Source of the DNA: Roseateles violae
GTDB lineage: Bacteria; Pseudomonadota; Gammaproteobacteria; Burkholderiales; Burkholderiaceae_C
Reading direction: 5' to 3'
Length of the DNA stretch: 64,000 bases
Assembly: GCF_030410485.1 (NCBI RefSeq)
Contig: NZ_JAUHHC010000004.1
Span: 322,128 to 386,127, forward strand
Shown: positions 27,932 to 38,304 of the stretch, piece by piece
Numbering within the stretch: position 1 is the stretch's first letter
Layout of the letters: each line of letters starts with the position of its first letter
The notes under the pieces: generated by a model
What the model saw: only the letters and a program-made list of their open reading frames with translations
Told to the model about the DNA's origin: nothing
Database searches by the model: none
Made by a program: the position numbers and the translations under genes

Positions 27932-29248
27932 TCAGCGCTCGGTCTTCATGCGATCGACGATGGCCTCGCAGCGATCGATCAGCGCGCCCTGGTCGATCGT
28001 CGTCAGCGCCCGGCCCTTCAGCACCTGGCGGCCGCCGACCCAGACGTCGGACACATGCTCGCGACCGGCCACATAGACCAGTTGCGCCGCCGGGTTGTAG
28101 ACCGGTCGGCATTCCAGCGCGTCGAGCGAGACGGCGACGCAATCGGCCAGCTTGCCGACCTCCAGCGAGCCGAGCTCGTCGCCCCGGCCCATGGCCCGGG
28201 CCGCGCGCAAGGTCGCCATCTCCAGCGCCGTGCGCGCCGAGACGGTCAGCGGGTCGCCGCTGACGCCCTTGGCCAGCAGGGCCGCGGCGCGGATCTCGCC
28301 GAACATGTCCTGACGGTTGTTCGAGGCGGCGCCGTCGGTGCCGAGGATGGTGTTGATGCCGGCCGCCTCCAGCGCCTTCAGCGGCTGCACGCCCGAGGCC
28401 AGCTTCAGGTTGGAGTTCGGGTTGTGGACCAGATGGACCTTCTGCTTGGCCAGCATCTCGATCTCGGCCTCGTTCAGATGGACCATGTGCACGGCCATCA
28501 TCTTCTCGTTCAGCAGGCCCAGCTTGTTCAGGCGCTCCAGCGGCCGCATGCCGTGCTGCTTGACGCTGCCCTCGACCTCGTCCAGCGTCTCGTGGATGTG
28601 GCAGTGCATCTGCAGGCCGTGCTGCTCGGACAGCTGGCGCAGCTTGATGAAGGTCTCGTCCGAGACCGTGTAGGGCGCGTGCGGCGCGCTGGTCCAGTCC
28701 AGCAGCTTCTCGCCCTTGAACTGCTCGTAGGCAGCCAGGCCCTTGGCGATGTAGTCGTCCGGCCCCGAGGCGTAGCCGGTCGGGAAGTCGATCACATTGA
28801 TGGACACGCCGGCGCGGATGCCCGCATCGACCGCGGCGCGCGCCATCGCGGTGGGGAAGAAATACATGTCATTGAGGTAGGTCACCCCGCCACGCAGCGC
28901 CTCGGCCGCCGACAGCAACGAGCCCTGGTAGGTCCAGTCCTCGTCTACCCACTTCTTCTCCAGCGGCCAGATGTGGTTGTTGAGCCAGTCCATCAGCGCC
29001 AGGTCGTCGGCAACGCCGCGCAAGAGCGACATCGCCGAATGCGTGTGGCCGTTGATCAGGCCGGGAATCAGCACATGTGAGCCCAGCTCGACGCGCTCGG
29101 CGCTCGGATACCGGGCCTCGGCCTGGGCCCAGGGCAGCACGGCGGCGATGCGCTCGCCCTCGATCACCAGCGCATGCCGGTCCAGCACCTCGCTGCCGGG
29201 GGCCATGGTCAGCAGCCAGCGCGGCTTCAGAATCTTGGTCGTCGTCAT
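27932..29248 (-). CDS. TRZ/ATZ-type amidohydrolase (5'-methylthioadenosine/S-adenosylhomocysteine deaminase-like)
   Basis: 438 residues. Metal ligands are visible: HTH in INGHTHSAMSLLRG, His in HCHIHETLDE, His in HMVHLNEAEI and Asp in LGTDGAASNNR. This is the MtaD/SsnA-like cytosine-deaminase superfamily, which removes an amino group from adenosine-type or guanine-type rings. The ATG at 29248 follows AGGATGATGAG. The upstream extension of the frame overlaps the nucleoside hydrolase and is rejected. Fourth gene of the operon regulator-ribokinase-nucleoside hydrolase-deaminase, which fits purine nucleoside salvage. Confidence 0.9.
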   Translation of the reverse strand: MTTTKILKPRWLLTMAPGSEVLDRHALVIEGERIAAVLPWAQAEARYPSAERVELGSHVLIPGLINGHTHSAMSLLRGVADDLALMDWLNNHIWPLEKKWVDEDWTYQGSLLSAAEALRGGVTYLNDMYFFPTAMARAAVDAGIRAGVSINVIDFPTGYASGPDDYIAKGLAAYEQFKGEKLLDWTSAPHAPYTVSDETFIKLRQLSEQHGLQMHCHIHETLDEVEGSVKQHGMRPLERLNKLGLLNEKMMAVHMVHLNEAEIEMLAKQKVHLVHNPNSNLKLASGVQPLKALEAAGINTILGTDGAASNNRQDMFGEIRAAALLAKGVSGDPLTVSARTALEMATLRAARAMGRGDELGSLEVGKLADCVAVSLDALECRPVYNPAAQLVYVAGREHVSDVWVGGRQVLKGRALTTIDQGALIDRCEAIVDRMKTER

Positions 29249-29258
29249 CTCATCATCC

Positions 29259-30242
29259 TCATAGATCGAAAGCCTGGTCGAACAGGGCCAGCACGCGTTC
29301 GGCGTGAACGCCGATGCAGGCCTGCTGCACCGGCTGATCGCTCCAGGCCGTGCGCGCATGATGGCCCATGTCCTTGAAATCCTGAATCGTCTGACCGCGC
29401 GCCAGGCCCTCGCAGACGACGCGCACCGGGCCGGCGCGCAGTGTGAAGGCGCCGGGCTCGATCGCATAGGCGATCGCGCTGGCGTCGTGCGCATAGACGC
29501 CGGCGATGCCGTCGCGCTCGCTGTAGAAATCCTGGTAATGGCGGGTCGCGCGCCAGATGAAGTCGCCGACCTGGCCGCCGCGGCCCTGCAGCGCGGCCAG
29601 ATAGCGTTCGTCCATCACCACCTGCTGGGTCACGTCGAGGCCGACGATGACCAGCGGCCAGCGCGCGGTAAAGACCTGGTCGGCCGCCTCGGGGTCGCTG
29701 ATGATGTTGGCCTCGGCCACCGGCGTGACATTGCCGAAATGCCCGTTCATGCCGAAGGCGCCCCCCATCACGATGACCTGCCGGACCTTGTCGACGATGC
29801 CGGGATCGTGGCGCAGCGCCCGCGCGAGATTCGTCATCGGGCCGACGGCGATCAAGGTGATGGCACCGGGCTGCGCATTGACCATCTCGCAGATCAGCTC
29901 GTGTGCCGGGCGCGGATCGGGCGCCGGCAGCCCCCCATCGGCCTGCGCCTGGCCACCCAGGCCGTCCTCGCCATGCACATGGGCCGGGAACTCGGGCTCG
30001 CGGCTCGCCAGCAGCGGCATCGCCGCGCCGGCCGCCACCGGGATCTGCAGGCCGTAGAGCCGGCACAGCAGCTGCGCATTGCGCGTGGTCGTCGCCACCG
30101 AGGCATTGCCGAACACCGTGGTGACCGCGCGCAGGCGGATCGCCGGATGGCGGGCCAGCAGGTACAGCGCCATCGCATCGTCGATGCCGGGGTCGGTGTC
30201 GAAGATCACCTGCTGGAGGCCCAGGGCCGTGCTACTGCTCAT
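29259..30242 (-). CDS. Nucleoside hydrolase (IunH family)
   Basis: 327 residues. The N-terminal calcium-binding signature DTDPGIDDAMAL, the VTTVFGNASVATTTRNA segment and the ITLIAVGPMTNLARAL segment identify an inosine-uridine-type N-ribohydrolase. It splits nucleosides to base and ribose, and the ribose is then a substrate of the adjacent ribokinase. Preceded by AGGAG 9 bases before ATG. Confidence 0.93.
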   Translation of the reverse strand: MSSSTALGLQQVIFDTDPGIDDAMALYLLARHPAIRLRAVTTVFGNASVATTTRNAQLLCRLYGLQIPVAAGAAMPLLASREPEFPAHVHGEDGLGGQAQADGGLPAPDPRPAHELICEMVNAQPGAITLIAVGPMTNLARALRHDPGIVDKVRQVIVMGGAFGMNGHFGNVTPVAEANIISDPEAADQVFTARWPLVIVGLDVTQQVVMDERYLAALQGRGGQVGDFIWRATRHYQDFYSERDGIAGVYAHDASAIAYAIEPGAFTLRAGPVRVVCEGLARGQTIQDFKDMGHHARTAWSDQPVQQACIGVHAERVLALFDQAFDL

Positions 30243-30269
30243 CGCCGCTCCTCGTTGATCTCAAGTCCG

Positions 30270-31196
30270 TCAGGCGCGCGGCGCGAAGGCCGCGCCGAGT
30301 TCGGCGCGGCGCGGCATCGCCGACTGCACGCCGCTGCGGCTGACCGCGATCGCGGCCGCCGCCTGGCCCAGGCGCAGCGCCTCGGCGGCGCTGCGGCCTT
30401 CGGCCAGGCCGGTGGCCAGGCCGCCGACAAAGGTATCGCCGGCGCCGACCGTGTCGACCGCCTGCACCGCCTGGGCCGGCAGATGCTCGAGCCGGCCGCC
30501 GGCATCGGCCAGCAGCACGCCCTCGGCACCCAGCGTCACGACGACGGTGCGCGGCCCGCGCTGCAGCAGCGCCTGCGCCGCCTCGCGCGCCCCGGCCAGG
30601 CCGCTGAGCTGCGCCGCCTCGGTCTCGTTGAGCACCAGCCAGTCGCTTAAGCCCAGCAGCGCCTCGGGCACCTTCAAGGCCGGCGCCGCGTTCAGCACCG
30701 TGGTGGCCCCGGTGGCACGCGCCAGCGCGAAGGCCTCGGCGATCGCCGGCACCGGCACCTCCAGCTGTGCAACGACGACGGCGGCCGTCTGCAGCGCATC
30801 CTTGCTGGCGGCGACATCGTCGGGGCTCAGCTCGGCATTGCTGCCCGGCACATAGACGATGGCGTTCTCGCCGCCCTCGCTGGCGACCATGATGACGGCA
30901 ATGCCCGGCAGGGCCTGCCCGTCGCGCACGACGCCCTCGCAGGCAATGCCCTCGTCGGCCAGCGCGCGCAGCAGCGCCGGCCCATGCTCGCGCGTGCCAA
31001 CGCGTGCGACAAAGGCGACCTGGGCGCCCAGGCGCGCGGCGGCCACCGCCTGGTTCGCGCCCTTGCCGCCGGGCGCCATCACGAACTGCTGGCCGACCAG
31101 GGTCTCGCCCGGCGCCGGCAGGCGCATCCCATGGGCGACCATGTCCATATTGATGCTGCCGACGACGACGACACCGGTCCTCTTGCGTTCGCTCAT
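30270..31196 (-). CDS. rbsK: Ribokinase
   Basis: 308 residues of the PfkB family: GSINMDMVAHGMRLPAPGETLVG at the N-terminus, GGKGANQAVAAARLGA, and the C-terminal DTVGAGDTFVGGLA with the catalytic Asp. Phosphorylates ribose at O5. Lies 13 bases behind the LacI-type regulator and 27 bases before the nucleoside hydrolase. No ribose transporter is seen, which fits ribose coming from nucleosides inside the cell. Confidence 0.95.
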   Translation of the reverse strand: MSERKRTGVVVVGSINMDMVAHGMRLPAPGETLVGQQFVMAPGGKGANQAVAAARLGAQVAFVARVGTREHGPALLRALADEGIACEGVVRDGQALPGIAVIMVASEGGENAIVYVPGSNAELSPDDVAASKDALQTAAVVVAQLEVPVPAIAEAFALARATGATTVLNAAPALKVPEALLGLSDWLVLNETEAAQLSGLAGAREAAQALLQRGPRTVVVTLGAEGVLLADAGGRLEHLPAQAVQAVDTVGAGDTFVGGLATGLAEGRSAAEALRLGQAAAAIAVSRSGVQSAMPRRAELGAAFAPRA

Positions 31197-31209
31197 TGCT
31201 TGTTTTCCC

Positions 31210-32235
31210 TCATCCCTTGTTCTCGGCCGGCGCGGCCGTGCTCTCGCGCACGACCAGGCGCGGCGTCAGCTGCACATCCTTCAGCGCCGCGCCCGGATTC
31301 TCGATCCGGTCGATCAGCACCCGGCCGGCCTCGTGGCCCAGCTGGCGGATCGAGCAGCCGACCGAGCTCAGCGCCGGAAACACATAACGGCTCAGCTCGA
31401 TGTCATCAAAGCCGACGATGGACAGCTGCTGCGGCACCTTGAGCCCCAACTCGGCGGCGGCGCGCAGCGCGCCGATCGCCATCATGTCGTTGCTGGCGAA
31501 GATGCCAGTCACGGGCGCGGCCGCCCCACCTTGTGCGCGCAGCAGCTTGCGCACCGCCTCATAGCCGCCCGGGCTGGAGAAATCGCTCTCGACGACCAGT
31601 TGCTCGTCCGGCGCGAGGCCGGCCTCCAGCAGCGCGCGGCGCCAGCCCTCGATGCGCTCGCGCGAGACCTCGAACTCGGCCGGCCCGCTGATGCAGGCGA
31701 TGCGGCGATGGCCCAGGCTCAGCAGATGCTGGACCGCGTTGTAGGCGCCCTGCTGGTTGTTGACGCTGACCCGGTCGGCGCGCGCGCCCGGCACCAGCCG
31801 GTCCACCGTCACCGAGGGCACGCTGGCCAGCTTGAAGATCCGCGCCAGCGCCTCGTCGTCGCCGGCCGAGGACAGCAGCAGACCGTCCACGCGTTTCTCC
31901 AGCAGGGTGCGCATGTACTGCTGCTGGCGCTTGGGGTCGTTGTCCGAGTTGCACAGGAAGACCGAGAAGCCGGCCAGGCGGCAGCACTCCTCGACGCCGG
32001 CGACCAACTCGGCAAAGAAGGGGTTGTTCACATTGGGCACCAGCACGCCGACGATCTTGGTCTCGCTCTTGCGCAGCGAGCGGGCGACCGCGCTGGGCAG
32101 ATAGCCGATCTCCTCGACGGCGGCCAGCACACGCCGGCGCGCATCGGCGCTGACCGGGCGGGTGTCGTTCAGGACATGGGAAACGGTGGTGAACGAGACC
32201 CCGGCCAGGGCCGCCACATCTTTGATCGTGCTCAA
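31210..32235 (-). CDS. LacI-family transcriptional regulator of the nucleoside operon
   Basis: 341 residues from the TTG at 32235: N-terminal helix-turn-helix (STIKDVAALAGVSFTTVSHVLNDTRPVSADARRRV) and hinge, then the periplasmic-binding-like domain (IVGVLVPNVNNPFFAELV; RIACISGP; GFDDIELSRYVFPALSSV). The open frame reaches an ATG at 32292, but a perfect 14-bp palindrome lies inside those first codons and LacI proteins begin at (M)-x-T-I-K-D-V, so translation probably starts at the TTG. Likely effector: ribose or a nucleoside (inference from the operon). Confidence 0.88.
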   Translation of the reverse strand: MSTIKDVAALAGVSFTTVSHVLNDTRPVSADARRRVLAAVEEIGYLPSAVARSLRKSETKIVGVLVPNVNNPFFAELVAGVEECCRLAGFSVFLCNSDNDPKRQQQYMRTLLEKRVDGLLLSSAGDDEALARIFKLASVPSVTVDRLVPGARADRVSVNNQQGAYNAVQHLLSLGHRRIACISGPAEFEVSRERIEGWRRALLEAGLAPDEQLVVESDFSSPGGYEAVRKLLRAQGGAAAPVTGIFASNDMMAIGALRAAAELGLKVPQQLSIVGFDDIELSRYVFPALSSVGCSIRQLGHEAGRVLIDRIENPGAALKDVQLTPRLVVRESTAAPAENKG

Positions 32236-32269
32236 GGTTTCGCTCGCCGCCTCGATGGCGGCTGTAGTC

Positions 32270-32283
32270 GGCAAACGTTTGCC
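32270..32283. promoter_or_regulatory. LacI-family operator candidate GGCAAACGTTTGCC
   Basis: A perfect 14-bp palindrome with the central CG of LacI/PurR-type operators, 35 bases upstream of the likely regulator start. It would let the regulator control its own operon of ribokinase, nucleoside hydrolase and deaminase. Confidence 0.75.
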
Positions 32284-32405
32284 AATGACCAAAGCATAGC
32301 CGAGATGTGCGGTCTTTCGCGGTCGGCGCGAGGAATTTGCGCAAATAGCGTCGAGCCCGGCGCCCCATCTAGCGAGCGGCGTCGAGCGCGCTCAGCGCCC
32401 CAAAC

Positions 32406-32438
32406 GAAAAACCCCGACCTGCCGGAGCGGGTCGGGGT
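32406..32438 (-). terminator. Intrinsic terminator of gltA/sdh operon
   Basis: On the minus strand a 9-bp stem ACCCCGACC/GGTCGGGGT is followed by TTTT, 20 bases after the gltA stop. Confidence 0.85.
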
Positions 32439-32457
32439 TGTCGGACGCTTGGGGCGA

Positions 32458-33771
<1,314 letters not shown>

Positions 33772-33803
33772 GGTCTCATTCCTCGGTTATTCGCTAAATC
33801 GAT

Positions 33804-34079
33804 TCAGGGGGCGGTTCTGAGCAGGGCCAGAACCTCGTTCACATCGCTGCGGTCCAGCTCGCCTTCGGGTTCCTTGCGGCACAGGAACAGGTCCATCAAA
33901 TCATTGTCGGACAAGTCCATCAGCAGCCGCAGACCTTCGGCCTGCGCTTCGGTGAGGCTGCTCTCGTGGCGCTTGAAAAAGCGCTCGATGAACAAGTCGT
34001 TCTCGAGCAGGCCGCGCCGGCAGCGCCAGCGCAGCTTGGAGAGCGCCCGTTCATCGATCAGGGTATCGGCAGCCATCAT
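33804..34079 (-). CDS. sdhE: Succinate dehydrogenase flavinylation factor
   Basis: 91 residues with the family motif RGxxEND (RRGLLENDLFIERF). SdhE helps attach FAD to SdhA. It sits directly behind sdhB, 10 bases apart, as expected for its job. Confidence 0.93.
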   Translation of the reverse strand: MMAADTLIDERALSKLRWRCRRGLLENDLFIERFFKRHESSLTEAQAEGLRLLMDLSDNDLMDLFLCRKEPEGELDRSDVNEVLALLRTAP

Positions 34080-34089
34080 CGTCTCGGCA

Positions 34090-34791
34090 TCAGACCGCGC
34101 GGCGGACCATCAATTCCTTGATCTTGCCGATCGCCTTCGTCGGGTTCAGGCCCTTCGGGCAGACATCGACGCAGTTCATGATCGTGTGGCAGCGGAACAG
34201 GCGGTAGGGGTCTTCCAGATTGTCCAGGCGCTCGGCGGTCGCCTCGTCGCGGCTGTCGGCGATGAAGCGGTAGGCCTGCAAGAGGCCGGCCGGGCCGACG
34301 AACTTGTCCGGGTTCCACCAGAAGCTCGGGCAGCTCGTGGAGCAGCTCGCGCACAGGATGCACTCGTACAGGCCGTCGAGTTCCTCGCGCTCGGTCGGCG
34401 ACTGCAGGCGCTCCTTGTCCGGCGGCGGGTTGTCGTTGACCAGATAGGGCTTGATCGAGTTGTACTGCTTGAAGAACTGCGTCATGTCGACAATCAGGTC
34501 GCGCACGACCGGCAGTCCGGGCAGCGGCTTCAGCACGATGGTGCCGGGCAGCGTGCGCATATTCGTCAGGCAGGCCAGGCCGTTCTTGCCGTTGATGTTC
34601 ATCGCGTCCGAACCGCAGACGCCTTCGCGGCAGCTGCGGCGGAAGCTCAGGGTCGGGTCGACCGCCTTCAGCTTGACCAGCGCGTCCAGCAGCATGCGCT
34701 CATGGCCGTCGAGCTCGATCTCGAGCGTCTGCATATACGGCTTGGCATCCTTGTCCGGGTCGTAGCGGTAGATCTGGAAAGTGCGTTTCAT
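34090..34791 (-). CDS. sdhB: Succinate dehydrogenase iron-sulfur subunit
   Basis: 233 residues. Carries the [2Fe-2S] cysteines ([22 protein letters not shown]), the [4Fe-4S] CxxCxxC (CILCASC) and the [3Fe-4S] ligands (CHTIMNC, CPKGLNP). Passes electrons from SdhA to quinone. The ATG at 34791 is preferred over one four codons upstream, which would crowd the sdhA stop. Confidence 0.97.
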   Translation of the reverse strand: MKRTFQIYRYDPDKDAKPYMQTLEIELDGHERMLLDALVKLKAVDPTLSFRRSCREGVCGSDAMNINGKNGLACLTNMRTLPGTIVLKPLPGLPVVRDLIVDMTQFFKQYNSIKPYLVNDNPPPDKERLQSPTEREELDGLYECILCASCSTSCPSFWWNPDKFVGPAGLLQAYRFIADSRDEATAERLDNLEDPYRLFRCHTIMNCVDVCPKGLNPTKAIGKIKELMVRRAV

Positions 34792-34806
34792 GTTGGCTCT
34801 CAATCC

Positions 34807-36582
34807 TTAGAACGTACGGACCTTCGGCGGCACCGATTCGACGGTCAGCGGCTGCAGGTTGACCGGCTTGTAGTCGAGGCGGTTGCCTTCGGAATACCAC
34901 AGCGTGTGCTTCATCCAGTTCGCGTCGTCGCGGTTCGGATAGTCGTTGTGCGCATGGGCGCCACGGCTTTCCGGACGCGCCGCGGCCGAGGTCATCGTGG
35001 CCTTGGCGGCCTCGATCAGGTTCTCGACCTCCAGCGCCTCGACACGCTCGGTGTTGAAGACCTTGCTCTTGTCCTTCAGGCCGATGCCGCCGACGCGCTG
35101 GGCGACCTCGAGGATCTTGCTGACGCCCTCGTCCATCGAGGCCTGCGTGCGGAACACGCCGGCATGCTTTTGCATCGTCGAGCGGATGTCGTTGGCGACG
35201 TTCTGCGCGTATTCGCCGCTGGTCGACGACTCCAGGCGCGCCAGGCGGGCCAGGGTCTTGTCGGCCGCATCCTTGGGCAGCGGCTTGTGATTCTTCGTCT
35301 TCAGATTGAAGTCGACGATGTGGTTGCCGGCCGCCCGGCCGAAGACCACCAGGTCGAGCAGCGAGTTCGTGCCCAGGCGGTTCGCACCGTGCACCGACAC
35401 GCAGGAGCATTCACCGACGGCGTAGAGGCCGTTGATGATGTCGTTGTGCTTGCCGTTCTTCGGCACGACGACCTGGCCGTGGACATTGGTCGGGATGCCG
35501 CCCATCTGGTAATGGATCGTCGGCACGACCGGAATCGGTTCCTTGGTGATGTCGACGTTGGCGAAGTTGTGGCCGATCTCCAGCACCGAGGGCAGGCGCT
35601 TGGCAATGGTCTCGGCGCCCAGGTGGGTCATGTCCAGCAGCACATAGTCCTTGTTGGGACCGCAGCCGCGACCTTCCTTGATCTCCTGGTCCATCGAGCG
35701 CGAGACGAAGTCGCGCGGCGCCAGGTCCTTCAGGGTCGGGGCATAGCGCTCCATGAAGCGCTCGCCATTGGCATTGCGCAGGATCGCGCCCTCGCCGCGG
35801 CAGCCTTCGGTCAGCAGCACGCCGGCGCCGGCCACGCCGGTCGGGTGGAACTGCCAGAACTCCATGTCCTCCAGCGGGATGCCGGCGCGCGCCGCCATGC
35901 CCAGGCCGTCGCCGGTGTTGATGAAGGCATTGGTCGAGGCGGCGAAGATGCGGCCCGCGCCGCCGGTGGCCAGCAGCACGGTCTTGGCTTCCAAGATGTG
36001 GACCTCGCCGGTCTCCATCTCAAGCGCGGTCACGCCGACGGCATCGCCCTCTTCGTCACGGATGATGTCCAGCGCCATCCACTCGACAAAGAACTGGGTG
36101 CGCGCCTTGACGTTCTGCTGGTACAGCGTGTGCAAGAGCGCATGGCCGGTGCGGTCGGCCGCGGCGCAGGCGCGCTGCACCGGCTTCTCGCCGTAGTTGG
36201 CCGTGTGGCCGCCGAAGGGCCGCTGGTAGATCGTGCCGTCGGCATTGCGGTCGAAGGGCATGCCGAAATGCTCGAGCTCGTAGACGACCTTGGGCGCTTC
36301 GCGGCACATGAACTCGATCGCGTCCTGGTCGCCGAGCCAGTCGGAGCCCTTGACGGTGTCGAAGAAGTGGTAGTGCCAGTTGTCCTCGCTCATATTGCCC
36401 AGCGAGGCGCCGATGCCGCCCTGGGCGGCGACGGTGTGCGAGCGGGTCGGGAAGACCTTGGACAGCACGGCCACGTTCAGGCCGGCCAGCGACAGCTGCA
36501 GCGAGGCACGCATGCCGGAGCCGCCGGCTCCGACGATGACGACGTCAAACTTGCGCTTTGCGAGTGTGGTTCCGATTTGCAT
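34807..36582 (-). CDS. sdhA: Succinate dehydrogenase flavoprotein subunit
   Basis: 591 residues. FAD-binding Rossmann motif VIVGAGGSGMRAS, the covalent FAD His in SHTVAAQGGIGASLGN, active-site segments HPTGVAGAGVLLTEGCRGEGA and HGANRLGTNSLLDLVVFGR. Oxidises succinate to fumarate on the cytoplasmic face of the inner membrane. Confidence 0.98.
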   Translation of the reverse strand: MQIGTTLAKRKFDVVIVGAGGSGMRASLQLSLAGLNVAVLSKVFPTRSHTVAAQGGIGASLGNMSEDNWHYHFFDTVKGSDWLGDQDAIEFMCREAPKVVYELEHFGMPFDRNADGTIYQRPFGGHTANYGEKPVQRACAAADRTGHALLHTLYQQNVKARTQFFVEWMALDIIRDEEGDAVGVTALEMETGEVHILEAKTVLLATGGAGRIFAASTNAFINTGDGLGMAARAGIPLEDMEFWQFHPTGVAGAGVLLTEGCRGEGAILRNANGERFMERYAPTLKDLAPRDFVSRSMDQEIKEGRGCGPNKDYVLLDMTHLGAETIAKRLPSVLEIGHNFANVDITKEPIPVVPTIHYQMGGIPTNVHGQVVVPKNGKHNDIINGLYAVGECSCVSVHGANRLGTNSLLDLVVFGRAAGNHIVDFNLKTKNHKPLPKDAADKTLARLARLESSTSGEYAQNVANDIRSTMQKHAGVFRTQASMDEGVSKILEVAQRVGGIGLKDKSKVFNTERVEALEVENLIEAAKATMTSAAARPESRGAHAHNDYPNRDDANWMKHTLWYSEGNRLDYKPVNLQPLTVESVPPKVRTF

Positions 36583-36588
36583 TTTTTC

Positions 36589-36948
36589 TCAAAGCCTCCA
36601 AAGCACCTGGATCGCCCAGCCGGCACAGCCGACCAGCCACACGATCGTGAACACCTGCAGCGCCAGACGCACGCCGACCGGCTTCACATAGTCCATCCAG
36701 ATATCGCGCATGCCGACCCAGGCGTGGTAGGCCAGCGAGATGATGGTCACGAAGGTCAGCGTCTTCATCCACTGCGAGGAGAAGATCGCGGCCCAGTGGT
36801 CGTAGCCGAGTTCGCCGGGCATCAGGAACTGCACGAGCAGCGCGACGGTGAACAGGGCCATCAGGACGGCGGTGATGCGCTGGGCCAGCCAGTCACGCAG
36901 ACCGTAATGCGCACCGGTGACGATGCGCTTGGAGCCGAAAGTGCTCAT
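36589..36948 (-). CDS. sdhD: Succinate dehydrogenase membrane anchor subunit
   Basis: 119 residues with three membrane helices. GAHYGLRDWLAQRITAVLMALFTVALL carries the quinone-site Arg, and the SLAYHAWVGMRDIWMDYVKP segment carries the haem-side His. Anchors SdhAB with SdhC. Confidence 0.93.
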   Translation of the reverse strand: MSTFGSKRIVTGAHYGLRDWLAQRITAVLMALFTVALLVQFLMPGELGYDHWAAIFSSQWMKTLTFVTIISLAYHAWVGMRDIWMDYVKPVGVRLALQVFTIVWLVGCAGWAIQVLWRL

Positions 36949-36963
36949 GTCTTTTCCTTCTTC

Positions 36964-37395
36964 TCAGTACACGCCGAACAGCTTGGCGCCAAGCAGCACG
37001 GTCAGCGCCAGACTCAGCACGAGGGTCACCAGCGCCGAGCTGTGGCCCTGGGCCTTGCTGACGCTGTGCGTCGCGTCCATCCACAGATGGCGCACGCCGG
37101 CGATGAAGTGGTGCAGATAGCCCCAGATCAGGCCCAGCACGACCAGCTTCACGAACCAGGCCGGGACGACGCCGACGCCGGCGACGAAGGCATTGGTGAA
37201 GACGTCATAGGAGATGTCCGAAGTCAGGCTCTTGTCGAACATCCAGATGACGAAGGGCAGCAGCAGGAACATCAGCAAACCGCTGACGCGATGCAGGATG
37301 GACACGATGCCGGCCGGCGGCAGACGGTAGGAAACGATCTGCGTCACATGGATGTTGCGATAGACCGGGCGACTTTTATTGGTGGCGTCTGTCAT
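36964..37395 (-). CDS. sdhC: Succinate dehydrogenase cytochrome b556 subunit
   Basis: 143 residues. RPVYRNIHVTQIVSYRLPPAGIVSILHRVSGLLMFLLLP is the conserved first helix with the quinone-site Ser/Arg; HHFIAGVRHLWMDATH holds the haem-ligand His. The start is taken at the ATG at 37395 behind AAGG; the frame also opens at a TTG two codons earlier. First gene of the operon. Confidence 0.94.
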   Translation of the reverse strand: MTDATNKSRPVYRNIHVTQIVSYRLPPAGIVSILHRVSGLLMFLLLPFVIWMFDKSLTSDISYDVFTNAFVAGVGVVPAWFVKLVVLGLIWGYLHHFIAGVRHLWMDATHSVSKAQGHSSALVTLVLSLALTVLLGAKLFGVY

Positions 37396-37436
37396 AACCA
37401 ACCTTGTTGTGGATGTAACGGAAGTGAAACCGGACG

Positions 37437-37463
37437 ATTTTATTGCAATGCAACAGCGTCCAA
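37437..37463 (-). promoter_or_regulatory. Possible sdh promoter
   Basis: On the minus strand a TTGGAC box (37458-37463) stands 15 bases before TAAAAT (37437-37442), about 40 bases upstream of sdhC. The spacing is short, so the assignment is weak. Confidence 0.35.
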
Positions 37464-37498
37464 GCGCCGCTCGTGCGGGCAGCGCAACGGCGGGGGAC

Positions 37499-38260
37499 TT
37501 AGTTCAGTTCATTGCGATAGAAATGGGTGGAAGTGTTGTATAGGCCGCGGCGCAGTTCCACCGGCCTGTCCCCATAGGTGAAGGACAGGCGCTCGACACT
37601 CAGCAGCGGCGTGCCGACGGGCACCTGCAAGAGCGCCGCGCTATCGGCATCGGCCGCTACCGCGCGAATCTTTTCCTCGGCGCGGATCATGTGGACACCG
37701 AACTCGGCCTCGAACAGGCCATAGAACGGGCCGCGGTGCTGGGCCAGCCTCTCGGCCGTCAGACCCTTGAACAACTGGCCGGGCAGCCAGATATCGTCCA
37801 GCACGACCGGCACGCCCTTGCTGTGCAGCAGCCGCCGCACCTCGACCATCGCGTCGCCGGCACGCATCTGCAGCGCCTTGGCGATCCAGGCCGGCGCGCG
37901 CTGGCGGCGGCAGTCGAGCAGTTGCCGACCCAGCGCCTCGGAACCCTCGTCGGGCACCAGGCGCAGGAAGCGGTACTGGATTTTTTCCTCGGCATGGGTG
38001 GCGACGAAGGTACCCTTGCCCTGGCGGCGCACCAAGAGGTTCTCGGCCGCCATCTCGTCGATTGCCTTGCGCACGGTACCCTGGCTGACGCCGAAGCGCG
38101 CGGCCAGTTCCAGCTCGCTGGGAATGGCCTCGCCCGCCTTCCATTCGCCGGCCTGCAGCCGCGCGATCAAGAGGCTCTTGATCTGTCGGTACAGCGGGCT
38201 GAAGGACGCGGCCCCTTCGGGGCGCGGCAGTTCAGCGGCGGGGACGAGCGGCGTCGACAT
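37499..38260 (-). CDS. GntR-family (HutC/UTRA-type) transcriptional regulator
   Basis: 253 residues from the ATG at 38260. N-terminal winged helix (SPLYRQIKSLLIARLQAGEWKAGEAIPSELELAARFGVSQGTVRKAIDEMAAENLLVRRQGKGTFV) and a C-terminal UTRA ligand domain (about 95-250). Divergent from mdh and just upstream of sdhC, so it probably controls TCA genes. The nearby palindrome at 38287-38304 fits its binding site. The frame reaches a Met six codons earlier, which would sit almost on the operator. Confidence 0.9.
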   Translation of the reverse strand: MSTPLVPAAELPRPEGAASFSPLYRQIKSLLIARLQAGEWKAGEAIPSELELAARFGVSQGTVRKAIDEMAAENLLVRRQGKGTFVATHAEEKIQYRFLRLVPDEGSEALGRQLLDCRRQRAPAWIAKALQMRAGDAMVEVRRLLHSKGVPVVLDDIWLPGQLFKGLTAERLAQHRGPFYGLFEAEFGVHMIRAEEKIRAVAADADSAALLQVPVGTPLLSVERLSFTYGDRPVELRRGLYNTSTHFYRNELN

Positions 38261-38286
38261 CGGCGCATTGTCCACCAATTTGACGG

Positions 38287-38304
38287 ATGTCTTCTATAAG
38301 ACAT
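38287..38304. promoter_or_regulatory. GntR operator candidate ATGTCTTCTATAAGACAT
   Basis: Perfect 7-bp arms around CTAT. The core GTCTTCTATAAGAC is the kind of site bound by GntR/HutC regulators, and it overlaps a TATAAG -10-like box. It lies between the GntR gene and mdh, so it could govern both. A further AAGACA copy follows directly. Confidence 0.75.

Noticed and set aside
33874-37581. A 1235-codon plus-strand open frame
   Set aside because: Exactly antisense to sdhE, sdhB, sdhA, sdhD and sdhC, which have unmistakable motifs.
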